Shown here piece after piece: positions 34,976-45,372 of a stretch of DNA of 64,000 bases. A model generated the notes under the pieces. That model searched no databases and had not been told where the DNA came from. It saw only the letters and a program-made list of their open reading frames with translations. This DNA is from Lactuca virosa (lineage: Eukaryota > Streptophyta > Magnoliopsida > Asterales > Asteraceae). The DNA lies in the NCBI GenBank assembly GCA_928212115.1, contig CAKMRJ010000001.1:183503297-183567296 (forward strand), read 5' to 3'. Position 1 is the first letter of the stretch. Each line of letters begins with the position of its first letter. The translations under genes and the position numbers were made by a program.

Positions 34976-35259
34976 AGGAACACTCTACTCGTTCTTCCTT
35001 TCTGGTCTAAGGAATAACTTTCATGTTTATGTTCTGAGTAGCCCTTTTTCCGTAAACATCTCTGTCTTCCATATTGCCGAAATTTTCTCTTTGATATTAG
35101 GACTTAGACCTATTGTTAGGTCCTGAGTTCCGATATATGTAATCTCAGTTTCAGTTATGATGACAACAATCGTATTTCAGTTAAAGCATGTATCATAGGA
35201 TGTGCTCTTACCTTAGACGATCATTCCTTTTCCCCATCGATTTCATATCAGTATCCATG
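34976..35259 (+). other. GYP-2 spacer after the extra ORF
   Basis: Non-coding; its start resembles the GYP-4 sequence after 63793 (GGTTAAGGAATAGCC and GACCTACTGTTAGG-type phrases), so it is native element sequence. Confidence 0.5.
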
Positions 35260-35700
35260 AAAAGCTTCAATGTCCTAATCGGCATAGGACGAATGAGCCT
35301 CACACCGTGCCAATGTCCTTTGCTTTGAGAAAGCAATTCGTCTCAATCGTCCCTCTGACGGAGTCCTCACTGGTTTCAGTGATAAGATCGTTCGAACCTT
35401 CGTATCATTTCCTGCGTCAAAGCCTAGGAGCATCTACGAAAGGAATGTTATGCATTCCTGGCTCGTGTTGTCGATGAGACGCAAAAAGTTAAAGACCTCG
35501 AGAGCATTTCCGAAGTCCGCAACTTGCCGATGTCTTTCCCAAAGACATTCCAGGGATTTCTCCCGAGCGTCAAGTTGAATCCTGTATCGACTTGATACCC
35601 GTAGCTACTCTTATAGCTAACCCTTCATCTCATCTAGAGCCGAAGAAATGGGAGAGTTACTCAGCCAGCTCGATGGGCTGAGCAAACAAGAGTTCTTAAA
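35260..35700 (+). pseudogene. GYP-2 misplaced protease C-term / RT N-term fragment
   Basis: Broken frames read VLIGI...MSL (cf. the DVIIGMDWLS end of Gypsy protease), EHLRKECYAFLARVVDE, then PERQVESCIDLIP and EMGELLSQLDGLSKQEF. These are the protease-to-RT linker and the first RT residues. In a normal Gypsy element this block follows gag, but here it precedes gag (36254). It ends abruptly before the RT catalytic core. Confidence 0.75.
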
Positions 35701-36346
35701 CTAATTTTATGCGAACTTTGTGTGCTCAAATCTTTTCTATCCTTGCTAATACCACATCATGGGGATGTGGGTCGAATCAAAGAGAGTCAGTTAGCAAAAC
35801 GGGAAATATCAATGCATAGACAAACATTTAGGATACATCCAGAGGCAACCATTGTTGCTCACAAACTCTTTTCTTGACATATAGCAGATCATGCCTCCGA
35901 AGAAGCAGAACCAATCCCCCAGTAAGGCACCAATCCTCAAGATGGACTCAACTACATTCCAAGCTACTGTCATAGCCATCTCACCCTTCATCTCATCTGG
36001 AGCCGAAGAAATGGGAGAGTTACTCATCCAGCTCGATGGGCTGAGCAAACAAGAGTTCTTAAACTTATTTTATGCGAACTTTGTGTGCTCAAATCTTTTC
36101 TATCCTTGCTAAGACCACATCATGGGGATGTGGGTCGCATCAAAGAGAGTCAGTTAGCAAAACGGGAAATATCAATGCATAGACAAACATTTAGGATACA
36201 TCCAGAGGCAACCATTGTTGCTCACAAACTCTTTTCTTGACATATAGCAGATCATGCCTCCGAAGAAGCAGAACCAATCCACCAGTAAGGCACCAATCCT
36301 CAAGATGGACTCAGCTACGTTCCAAGCTACTGTCACAGCAGCCGTA
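35621..36346 (+). repeat. 363-bp tandem duplication in GYP-2
   Basis: 35621-35983 and 35984-36346 are nearly identical direct copies. Each begins CCCTTCATCTCATCT and runs through the RT fragment end and the gag leader into ATGCCTCCGAAGAAG (35891 and 36254). The first copy therefore provides a truncated second gag start. Confidence 0.9.
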
Positions 36347-36988
36347 GCAGCCGCTCTAGCTGTTCTTAACACTAACAACCTAAATGGGAATGGGAATGAC
36401 TTCCACACCTCAAGCTGTAACAACACACCAGGAAATCAACAAGGGCTTGTCCAAGAGAACATTCCAACTCCCAAACCTAAGAGCGCCAAACGGAAATTTT
36501 GGTCCGAGAGGAAGAAAAAGTCGTCTCAGAAACTTGCTAAGAAACGACAACTCGAGATAACTTCTACAACCGCCACATCCGCCCAAACAGTGCCAACGCC
36601 AGCGCGACAATATGCTGGAAAACTTCCAAGTTGCGAGAAATGCAACTTCCAGCACGTAGGAAAGTGCCACGAACTTCGATGTGAGAACTGCAATAGGCGA
36701 GGACTCACCACGCGATGCTGCAGGATACCTGCACAGCCAAACACCTCGATTTATGGCATACAGATGAGCCAGGTTTGCTACACTTGTGGTGAACCCAGAC
36801 ATTACAAAAGAAATTGTCCAAGGATTAAGGATGGCCAGGAAACTTGTTCCGTACAGACCCCAACTCAACACATCACTTCCACTACCGATGCTAGCATAGT
36901 TCAAGTATGCGGTGCATGTGGCGAAACGGGACATTTCAAAAGAGACTGCCCAACAGAAAAGAACAATGAGGAAACAGGAGGAGTCTGA
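36254..36988 (+). pseudogene. GYP-2 gag, internally shortened
   Basis: Starts MPPKKQNQSTSKAP (ATG 36254) and is open for 244 codons to TGA 36986-36988. The N-terminus has an Ala-rich AAVAAALAVL. A basic Lys/Arg stretch with KRKFWSERKKKS follows. Three Cys/His groups close it: CEKCNFQHVGKC with CENCNRRG, then CYTCGEPRHYKRNC (Gly before His replaced by Arg), then a perfect CGACGETGHFKRDC knuckle. The central gag core expected between the N-terminus and the knuckles (about 150-200 residues with a W-rich block) is missing, so this is a shortened gag that could at most bind nucleic acid. Confidence 0.78.
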
Positions 36989-37619
36989 CCTCAGGGGATG
37001 AGGAAAACATCAATGAAAACCGCGGTGTTTTGGTACGTTTCCGAAAACTCCAATAATTGCTCATAATCGTGATTATTTCCTCGTCCAAATTGAATCACGA
37101 TGTTCTTATAAGATTTAAAAGCTCTAATGAGTAAATTATGATAGCTAAGTGAATACTTTAGGTTCAGTTGTAGTTATACCTGGTTTGTGTACACCAAACA
37201 ATCATAGGGAAATCTAGTAAGAACCATTTCATGAAAGTTCATAGCTTCAAAACATCAGAACCCTTGTGTTAGTAGTACCTGTTAACTTCGAGTCAAACAC
37301 AGAAAACACCATAGACATTCACCCAGGGGCATCAATGTTCTAACAAAGCGATCCTTCCAAACCAACTTAACGTGCGATTCTACGACGACATCCTGTTTAG
37401 TCCGACTGATTCTATGTTATACCAAACCCTGTTGTCTTAAATCATGTTATCGCAAAACTCTCGTCACTGGTAACGACAATTAGATGCGAACTTCAAAAAT
37501 TCATCACTCTTCGAAAAACCCGAAAGTATTCATACGAAGGGTACCACCCATAAGGACATGGACAAAGTAAGAGGGTTATCCGGACAATTGAAAATACGTC
37601 GTGGGACACTCAACTACTC
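36989..37619 (+). other. GYP-2 interior without recognisable coding
   Basis: About 630 bp where protease, RT, RNase H and integrase core should be. No motif of these enzymes was found in any frame. Consistent with a large deletion leaving scrambled remnants. Confidence 0.5.
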
Positions 37620-38330
37620 TTAGTTGAACCTTTTCGCAACGAACGACGACCTATCCAGCATCAAGGCTGCCCCGTTCGAAGCCCCCTGTGGCCATAAGTG
37701 CAGATTCCCTTTGTACTGGGCTGAGGTGGGCGACACGCAGCTGGCCAAGGGGCAAGTCCCTGACAGCACTCTCACTGGCCCAGAAATCATCCGCGAAACC
37801 ACCGAAAAGATCGTACAAATCCGAGAACGACTGAAAGCCTCACGAGATAGACAAAAGAGCTACGCCGATAAACGACGAAAACCCTTGGAGTTCCAGGTTG
37901 GAGACCGTGTTCTGTTGAAGGTCTCGCCCTGGAAAGGCATGATACGCTTCGGAAAGCGTGGAAAGCTAAATCCAAGAGGCATAGGACCATTCGAGATCCT
38001 CGCTAGGATCGGTCACGTGGCCTACAAACTTCGTTTACCACAAGAACTTAGCAACATCCATCCTGTCTTTCACGTTTCGAATCTTAAGAAATGCGTATCC
38101 GACGAAACCCTTACGATTCCTCTTGATGAGATTGAGACCAACGAGAACCTGAACTTCGTATAAGAACCAGTCGAAATCATGGATAGAGAGATCAAACGAA
38201 CAAAACAAAATCGCATCCCGATAATGAAGGTTCGCCGGAATGCCAAGTGGGAACCTGAATTCACGTAGGAGCGCGAAGATCAGATGAAACAGAAGCATCC
38301 ACATTTCTTTTCCATGATTTGTATTCTATG
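37620..38330 (+). pseudogene. GYP-2 integrase C-terminus and chromodomain-like tail
   Basis: Reads SIKAAPFEAPCGHKCRFPLYW, GPEIIRETTEKIVQIRERLK and FQVGDRVLLKVSPWKGMIRF. Next come the GPFEILARIGHVAYKLRLP fold and FHVSNLKKC, then DEIETNENLNFV. TAA at 38161-38163 replaces the expected Glu codon, after which EPVEIMDREIKRTKQ and REDQMKQKHPHFF complete the tail, with TAG near 38266. This block binds DNA and chromatin in active elements. An insertion of about 16 codons (QLAKGQVPDSTL region) interrupts the usual WAEVGD-GPEII spacing. Confidence 0.85.
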
Positions 38331-38370
38331 TTCGAATTTCGGGACGAAATTCCCTCTAACGGGGGAATGA

Positions 38371-40466
38371 TGTGACAACCCGGAACTTTTATCCTGTACA
38401 ATTGATCTTTATATCAATATTAAACTCGATTTTATCACCTTTTAATGCCATTTAAGGGTTCGATAAAGCGTTTTAAGCCTCATACAATCAAAGTTTGGGT
38501 CCTAGGTCGAGTAATACCAACTCATAGTACAACATTCGGGCCATACACCCTCTCGGGAGGAGTGTACGGCCGTACACATGAGTGTGCGGCCGCACACCCA
38601 TCCTCCAGTCGTACACCCACCTCCATATATAGGAGGAGACCCCTCATTCACTCTTTTTCCATTTTTGGCTACACACTACTTTCTCTCTCTAAAAACTTCA
38701 TCCAAGAACACTCTAAGGGCCTCAAAAACGTGAATCACCCCATCATTCAGCTTGTTATACTGGTAAAACACCTTGATCTAAGCTTAACACTCTTCATGTT
38801 CTTCATGTTCTTCATCAATTGAAGGTGTACGGCCGCACACCTTCATAAGGTGGCCGTACACACCTTAAACGCTCTCCAAGGTGAGAGTTTGGCCTTCAAT
38901 TGCTAGTTGGACTTGGTATTGGCCTTGAAACACTCGAAAATCGGCATTTTGAGCATGAATGAAGAGTGTACGGCCGAACACCCCTGTGTACGGCCGCACA
39001 CACACTCTGTACGGCCGCACACTCCTGTGTGCAACCGCACACACATGCTGACCGCACACACACTCTTTTCGCCGTAAACCTCCCTTGTTTGATCATATAG
39101 GATCTCGACAAGCATTTCCAAGTCTTTAGGGTGGTTTCCCGTCATGTTTAGTCATGAAACACCCTAATTCTAACACACATATGTGGTACCATATGTTAAT
39201 AGGATCCACTTGCGTACGAAACACCAGTTGACACTCAGCATCCACATCGAGGAAACAAGCAAAAGTACGAGGAAACTTGTGCTCAAGTTATCTTTTTTGC
39301 ATAAAATAATCATATGTTCAGCATGCTTTTAACATAGAAAACCGTTTTACCAAACGATTAAGAAATCAACTCGTAGAAACAGTTTTCAAAACTAAAGCAA
39401 GGAACTTGTAAATCTTGTCATAAAATGTGATATTTTACAAAGAATTCTTACAAAACATAAACATGATTTTCTATACTATTACTTGTAAATTTGTTAGGCT
39501 AAGTTTGAGACACGTCCTTGGTAACACTCAACCGGATTCGTGAGTGTAGGACTACCCCTTATAACCAGAATCTCTTGTAGGGAGAGCGTGACTATTGTGT
39601 ATAGATCTATACGGGATTGACTATCCCACACCTTCACTGCCTGCTACAGTGGGACCGTTAGGTTCAGGGGTGACAAAGTCATAAAAAGATATTGGCCCCG
39701 TTACGTGCCATATCCAGTCTAAGTACGGTTATGACACTCACAACCTAGATAGCGGAAATTTACTTTTGTATTAATAAAACGAGTGAAATAACCTCAAAGT
39801 AATAACCGAATTGATTACTAGAGGATGTTAAAAATACCCTTAGGACTTAATTCACCACTTATTTATTAGTTTTATTTATGTAATAAGGCTAATACACTTC
39901 ACAGGGAACAAACAAGTTTTTCTTCAAGAAAACTACGTCTAACGATACAAGTATCAGAGATACTTGTACACCTTAGACAAGATCAAATAACCAACTATCA
40001 ATTTTTAAGGAAAATATAGGATTTTTCTGGGATAACTCTACCTTACATAAACAGGCTGTTAAACAAATAACTAATGGATAACCAAACAACTTTCATAAGA
40101 AAATATAGGATTTTCTTGAGGAACACTTTTCAAAAGAATCAAAGAAACATTTCTTTCACCAGAACTAAAACGCTGATGAACTCACCAGCTTTATGATGAT
40201 ATTATTTCAAAACTGCTTGTATTCTCAGGGTATTAGTAGAGAGGTACTTTCAGGAGTTCGGAGAAGTTGAAGCGTTAAAGTCACATCTTTACTATTGTAC
40301 TTTTGCTATGTACTAAACTATGTAATAAACAATGTAAACCTTTTTCACATATGTATTCAATGTCTGGTTGTGTTTACTATGCTTGCTATGATACAATTGT
40401 TGTGATACTACGCATGACGTCCTCCGCCCCAAAACGTTTCCGCCGTTTTGGTTTTGGGATGTGACA
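38371..40466 (+). repeat. GYP-2 3' LTR
   Basis: 2096-bp copy of the 5' LTR, preceded by CTAACGGGGGAATGA as polypurine tract. Its word array (38823-39075) contains one extra TGTGTACGGCCGCACAC unit and lacks one CCTTGGCCGCACAC unit relative to the 5' LTR. Confidence 0.93.
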
Positions 40467-41110
40467 CATATCATAAATACTATTTAATGTCTAAAAGATA
40501 CTTCGATGTATCTCATAACTCAGCTATCGTATTACCCGTCCAACAATATAACTCCACCGTAGAAGTCTCCCGTAAACGACTCTCGAACAACATTTTCGAT
40601 CCCGAATGTGAAACTCTCTCAATTGGAACAAGAGCTCTCGTATTTATAGCCAGACACTCCTCATGTCGTCACCACTTAGGTGTCACCTCGTGAGGATCTA
40701 ATGTACTCTGATCTCGACGCGTATCATACTTTTTTGCGACGTGTCTCGCTGATATGACCCCTCTCACGTCGTGGCCATGCATGTCTCACGTCTTGATGGT
40801 CAATCGACTCTCGTTTTGATACATATGAATTTCGAACGTTCCGGTGACTCATCTCTCTTCACATTGTGACAAGCTTATTCTCATGTCGTGACAGGCATTC
40901 CATCACGTCGTGAGGTTCAAAACTTAACCGCTAACTTGACTTTCGTTGACTTTTTCGATGATATCAAACGGTCATAACTTTAAAGTAACGGTCATAACTT
41001 TCTCATACGAATTCCATTTTCGATGATATCAAACGGTCATAACTTTAAAGTAACTCCATGCTCTATTCCTCTAACTTTTCTCATATCATTTTATATCTTC
41101 AAAAGTGATA
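40467..41110 (-). repeat. Older minus-strand LTR remnant split by GYP-2
   Basis: The minus strand carries TATAAATA (40648-40641) and CG-centred words upstream of it, including the palindrome TCACG-T-CGTGA (40903-40913). It also has ATGGAATTCGTATGAGAAAG then TTATGACCG, the same phrase as in the GYP-1 and GYP-3 U3 regions. A 38-bp segment is directly duplicated (40952-40989, 41017-41054). Boundaries are unknown. Confidence 0.4.
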
Positions 41111-42695
41111 TTGATCACGAAGGACAGATATTACAATAAACCTTTTACCTTTGTTCTAAACAAAAATATGAAGAATTGTTGTTAATTCCTTCAATCTCCC
41201 TTCAAGTTTCGATACTCTAACTAGGAAATTAGCCTAAAATTGCCAAACATCGTTTCAATTCTGTTGAGATATGTTTTTAGGGGTGAAAAGGATGAGTTAT
41301 CAAGTTTTATTTTTTCTTGATACCATCATCGCAAAATGAATTTATCATAACTGCACCTTGGTGACACAACAACTCTTACGCCGTGTTTTCATTGTTTTTG
41401 TGACACTTTTATTCATTGTTAAAAGACTTTTTCACAAAGGATATCTAGTAATGTACTTTCATTTGCCATGGAATAATTCCTTCCACACCGCGGATCTTTC
41501 AAAGTCTGTTGCTATAACTTTTACATCAAAAACTTCTCCGCCTCCCGCCTTGTAGCCATGACTGTACCACGATGTAGTTTCACATGTAGGGAACTTTCAT
41601 CTATTTTTATACAATGTCTAGCCTGAATGAATTAGTTGGTCCTAGAAATGCTAGAAAAAGTGAACGAAAAGAGTAATAAGAAGTGAAAAGGATATAGACA
41701 CTTCCCAACCAGAAAGCAAAGTTCGCACAGATGGTATACCTAGTAGTCATAGTAGTCGGCCCATAAAGCCTCTGTTCTATACTAAAATACTATTTCGTAT
41801 GAATGAGGAATTAAGTCGCTCTTTGATCTACAAAATAAGGCCTACACGCTTCCTATTTTAACCTTCTTTACTCATACAACTATACTTGTTTCTTTGCTTT
41901 TCTTCTCTTACTTTTGACTCACTACTTCAAGTACTAACAAATATACATTACACTTTTGATCATTTTGATTTTTAGTAAATGACCAAAAAGCTCTTCTTAA
42001 CAAAATAAGTTCTTAATTATACTTGATACTTTAAGTGTACACTTAATCAAGCTAAGACACTCTAAATCACATCAGACACCAATCATATTCTCCAAGATAT
42101 TTAACTATACTTAGAATAAAGTTGGATATGGAGATAATAGTATTCACAAAATTCACACAAATTAAATTTATTCAGACCCATTAATAATGTTTTTCCTTAA
42201 ACTAAGCATGAATGGTCACACTTCGACTATAAGACTTTATTATTCTAGAAATGGGATATGATTTGGATTTAGTATTTTCATATTAGAATATTGTGACAAC
42301 AACTATGATATTGTTTTCATATATTGGGAAATGATCTTCACACTAATACTTGTTGTGTTCTATATTCATATGTTTAATCCATGAATAATATTATTGTTCT
42401 AAAAGTTCATAGTCGGTCATAATTGTGGAATAATTATGAAGTAAGACCAATATAAATTGGATTGGTTGACTCTCATTAGATGAAAGTAGGCAATCGGTTG
42501 TAAGCAAGATTCATAGGTACTTGTCAGAAAACTGGTATTGGACAGACCCACACCACGATCACATTATTAATCGCTATCATGAGTGATGCCTGATAACAAA
42601 AGTATTAACTTTGTATCCTTGATATCTGAAATAGATAGTGAGACTTAAGTGTAGGGAGCGTTATGCGTTGATATGGTCAAACAGTGATCGTTAAC
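41111..42695. other. Intergenic, left flank of COP-3
   Basis: No convincing gene. The part from about 42300 to 42695 (GGACAGACCCACACC, ATAGATAGTGAGACTTAAG, AACAGTGATCGTTAAC) is reminiscent of Copia 3' non-coding sequence lying before an LTR. No polypurine tract adjoins 42696, so I leave it unassigned. Confidence 0.4.
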
Positions 42696-43444
42696 TGTCT
42701 TGGAAAGAGTGTCTGATGTCATTAACTATTTGTAATATTTCTAATAATAGTAGGTTCCTTTTGGGTTGCCCTTAAGACTCAAATTAAGTAGAATTAAACA
42801 AGGAGAATTAGTTTATTAAATTTTATGGTTTAATAATTAATTAAAAACTAATTTGAAATAATATGGGAATTAATTAAAAATTTACCTAATTAAAGGGTTG
42901 AGTATAAATTAATCAATAGTTGATTAATCAAAAATATTCCAGAAATCTTTATGGGATAGAGGTGGACGAAAATTTTCTTGGATAAGAGGGATTTTCGAAG
43001 TCTGCTCCATCCTACATGGGACGGAGGATAAAAAATAGGAAGATGTCCAAGGCTATAAATAGGACCTTAGAGATTCATTCTTCCGTGCTCATTGGCTTGA
43101 AGTTTTTGTCATCGTCCCCTCCCATTCTTGTTGATGAACGCTCTTACTGTTCGACCCCTCGTAGTTTTTTATTACGCTCTTTGGACTTAATTGGGTCTGA
43201 ACCAAGAAAGGGATTCTAGTTTGGATCCTTTTCCCCCTAAAAAGGTGGGAGGCACAAGGGCGCAAGCTAGAAGGTAATTAGATGCAAGAGAGGTATATGG
43301 TTCTTCTTTTGCATAAAAATGTTAATAGGGTAGCTATAATTAGCATGAAACTTATATAGTAGGTTGCATGTATACTTAGGTATATCATAAATTGATTATT
43401 CTGCTACCGAGTTTAAAGTATATTGATGCATACAAAACCTAACA
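42696..43444 (+). repeat. COP-3 5' LTR
   Basis: TGTCTTGGAAAG...CCTAACA, about 749 bp, weakly similar to the COP-2 LTR (CCTTTTGGGTTGCCC block near 42756). TATAAATA lies at 43054-43061. Candidate splice donors AAG/GTAATT (43273) and GAG/GTATAT (43292) lie downstream of it. Confidence 0.7.
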
Positions 43445-43445
43445 A

Positions 43446-43457
43446 TGGTATTAGAGT
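43446..43457 (+). other. COP-3 primer binding site (mutated)
   Basis: TGGTATTAGAGT, two mismatches from TGGTATCAGAGC, two bases after the LTR end. Confidence 0.6.
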
Positions 43458-44584
43458 GCATATATTTCATTGATGTTGAAGTGTGATTGTATTGCAAAAA
43501 AACATTTAATTGGTAATTATGTTAACTCAATCCTGTCACATCCATTTTACTGTGACACATATAAATCCCATAAAATGTCCTGTCCCACTGGCTTCTGCTA
43601 ATTCTCTTCATTCATTTCCTTCAGATTCTCGAAGTTTTGAGACAGTCGAGGCCACAATGACCAAACCGCATAAATCAAGTACCATTATTCCTATATGGTA
43701 GCCTTTAAAGACAAGGAGATCAATGCAATACCAATCTTAACAATTTGGCAGATTGTTCATTTAAAATCATGTATCTACATGGGATCAAATGTAGCTCCCT
43801 TTCATCAATCTTACTTCCAATTTTCATATTAGTATATTATTATACGGATATAACTTATAAGTTATTCATGTTCTGTTTATTACTATCGTATATGTTTTTC
43901 ACAGAATGCTCTTGTTATTTTTGCAGGTAATGAATAGAAGACGAAAGCGTGTTATTCTCACAACAGTCACATCGGAAGGGAATGCATACTGTCAACATGT
44001 GAGAAGTAGCAACAATATCCATTTAGAAAGGATTAGCAATATATTATGTCAGAACGGATTAGCAACAACATTCACATAATGTATTAGTCTTTTACTTAGA
44101 TTTCAATTATTTTATTTGATTTTTAACTATTCTCAGTTTTATTTCCTTAAGAATAAATGTATTTTTTAACCATATTAGTCGTATTCGTTCTTAATCAATG
44201 TAATTTATGTTTATAGTTGTGTTCTTTAAGAATTAATGTACTTAATGATTCTAAAATATAAAATTTGTTTCATATAAAATATGTATTCAATAAAACAATT
44301 TAATCTTGATAATATACGTTTATAGTATTCTGTCATAATAGAATTTTGTTTTTAAGGTAATTATGAACGCATTCTTTTAGAATGTTTGAATTAATGTAAT
44401 TATTATCAAAAAAATCAGATTTTTAAAGTTAAGAGAATTAACTATTTACTAAAATCCGCAATTTTCCTTTTTTAAATCTATGTACAGTTGACTAAAATAC
44501 CCTTACAATGAAATTCTATGTTATTTTTTAATTATTTTTAATTCCTACATCCACACAATAATTAATTAGAACACAATACTCTAA

Positions 44585-44623
<39 letters not shown>

Positions 44624-45372
44624 AATTTTTTCTACTATATGTATCTGAAAGTTACGACATGCTTCCTCGTATGTTTAAATATTGACATTGTCAGTCTTAC
44701 CGTGCCTTCACTCACCCACTATAATGTATAGATTTAAGAAGGTCTCTCTGATTCCTAATTGGTTTGGTTTTTAATATGCTTTGTACTTACCAATTCTACC
44801 ACCTTATTTCATTTTGAGAGTGAAGTTACCGCAAGGCTTTGATAGTGATAATGGTCAATCTAAAAGTATTGGCAATACAAGTATAAAACAAAATCTTGCT
44901 TTATCAATATAAATGTGAATCTTAGGTTATCCATGAAAATCGTATATTCTCTTTATATTTTGTTGAGGGAGCTCGTGTGGTTAATCGGGACATTAGTTTG
45001 AGAATATAGTTGAGGGTAATATGGAACGATTGAATCTTAAGCATAACTTGAGCCGAGGACAACTCAATTTTGTATAGTTGATTCACCATCTGCTCAATGA
45101 TCTGTGACATCTCCGTCATCAAATTTTGAGATGAATACAATCTGGAGATTAACATGCCATTCATAGTCAATGAATCTTAAAGGTCTACGTATTTTGTAGT
45201 GATCGAAATTGGAAAAGGCCTTTGCCTACCTAAATAACTTTGTGGTGTGTTTATGACATCCCCTTTACAAAATCATGGAGCCAAATATGGATCCTAGACT
45301 TAATTAAATAATTTATTTAGGGTAACTTTTTTAAGGATTATTAAATCAAACTAATGGAATCTCTCTATGTAG
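43458..45372 (+). other. COP-3 leader region
   Basis: Non-coding. It contains the inverted repeat TGTCACA/TGTGACA (43534-43540, 43551-43557), a TA microsatellite (44587-44621) and a GAGCTCGTGTGGTTAATCGG copy (about 44968) of the COP-1 leader motif. A TTGAG/CTCAA inverted repeat (about 45049-45067) lies where COP-1 has its 8-bp stem. It ends TAG directly before the gag ATG. Confidence 0.45.

Larger units (their letters stand above)
31640..40466 (+). mobile_element. GYP-2: rearranged Ty3/gypsy element
   Basis: LTRs at 31640-33807 and 38371-40466, both TGTGACAACCC...GTGTGACA, are flanked by a perfect CATAT duplication (31635-31639, 40467-40471). About 7 differences in the first 225 aligned LTR bases by eye, so it is fairly young. 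The 4.5-kb interior is scrambled: an extra coiled-coil ORF, a protease-C/RT-N fragment, a 363-bp tandem duplication, gag, unidentified DNA, then the integrase C-terminus with chromodomain-like tail. The RT, RNase H and integrase catalytic cores are absent. The intact ends and duplication mean it inserted as an LTR element using proteins made elsewhere, or decayed after insertion. Confidence 0.95.
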
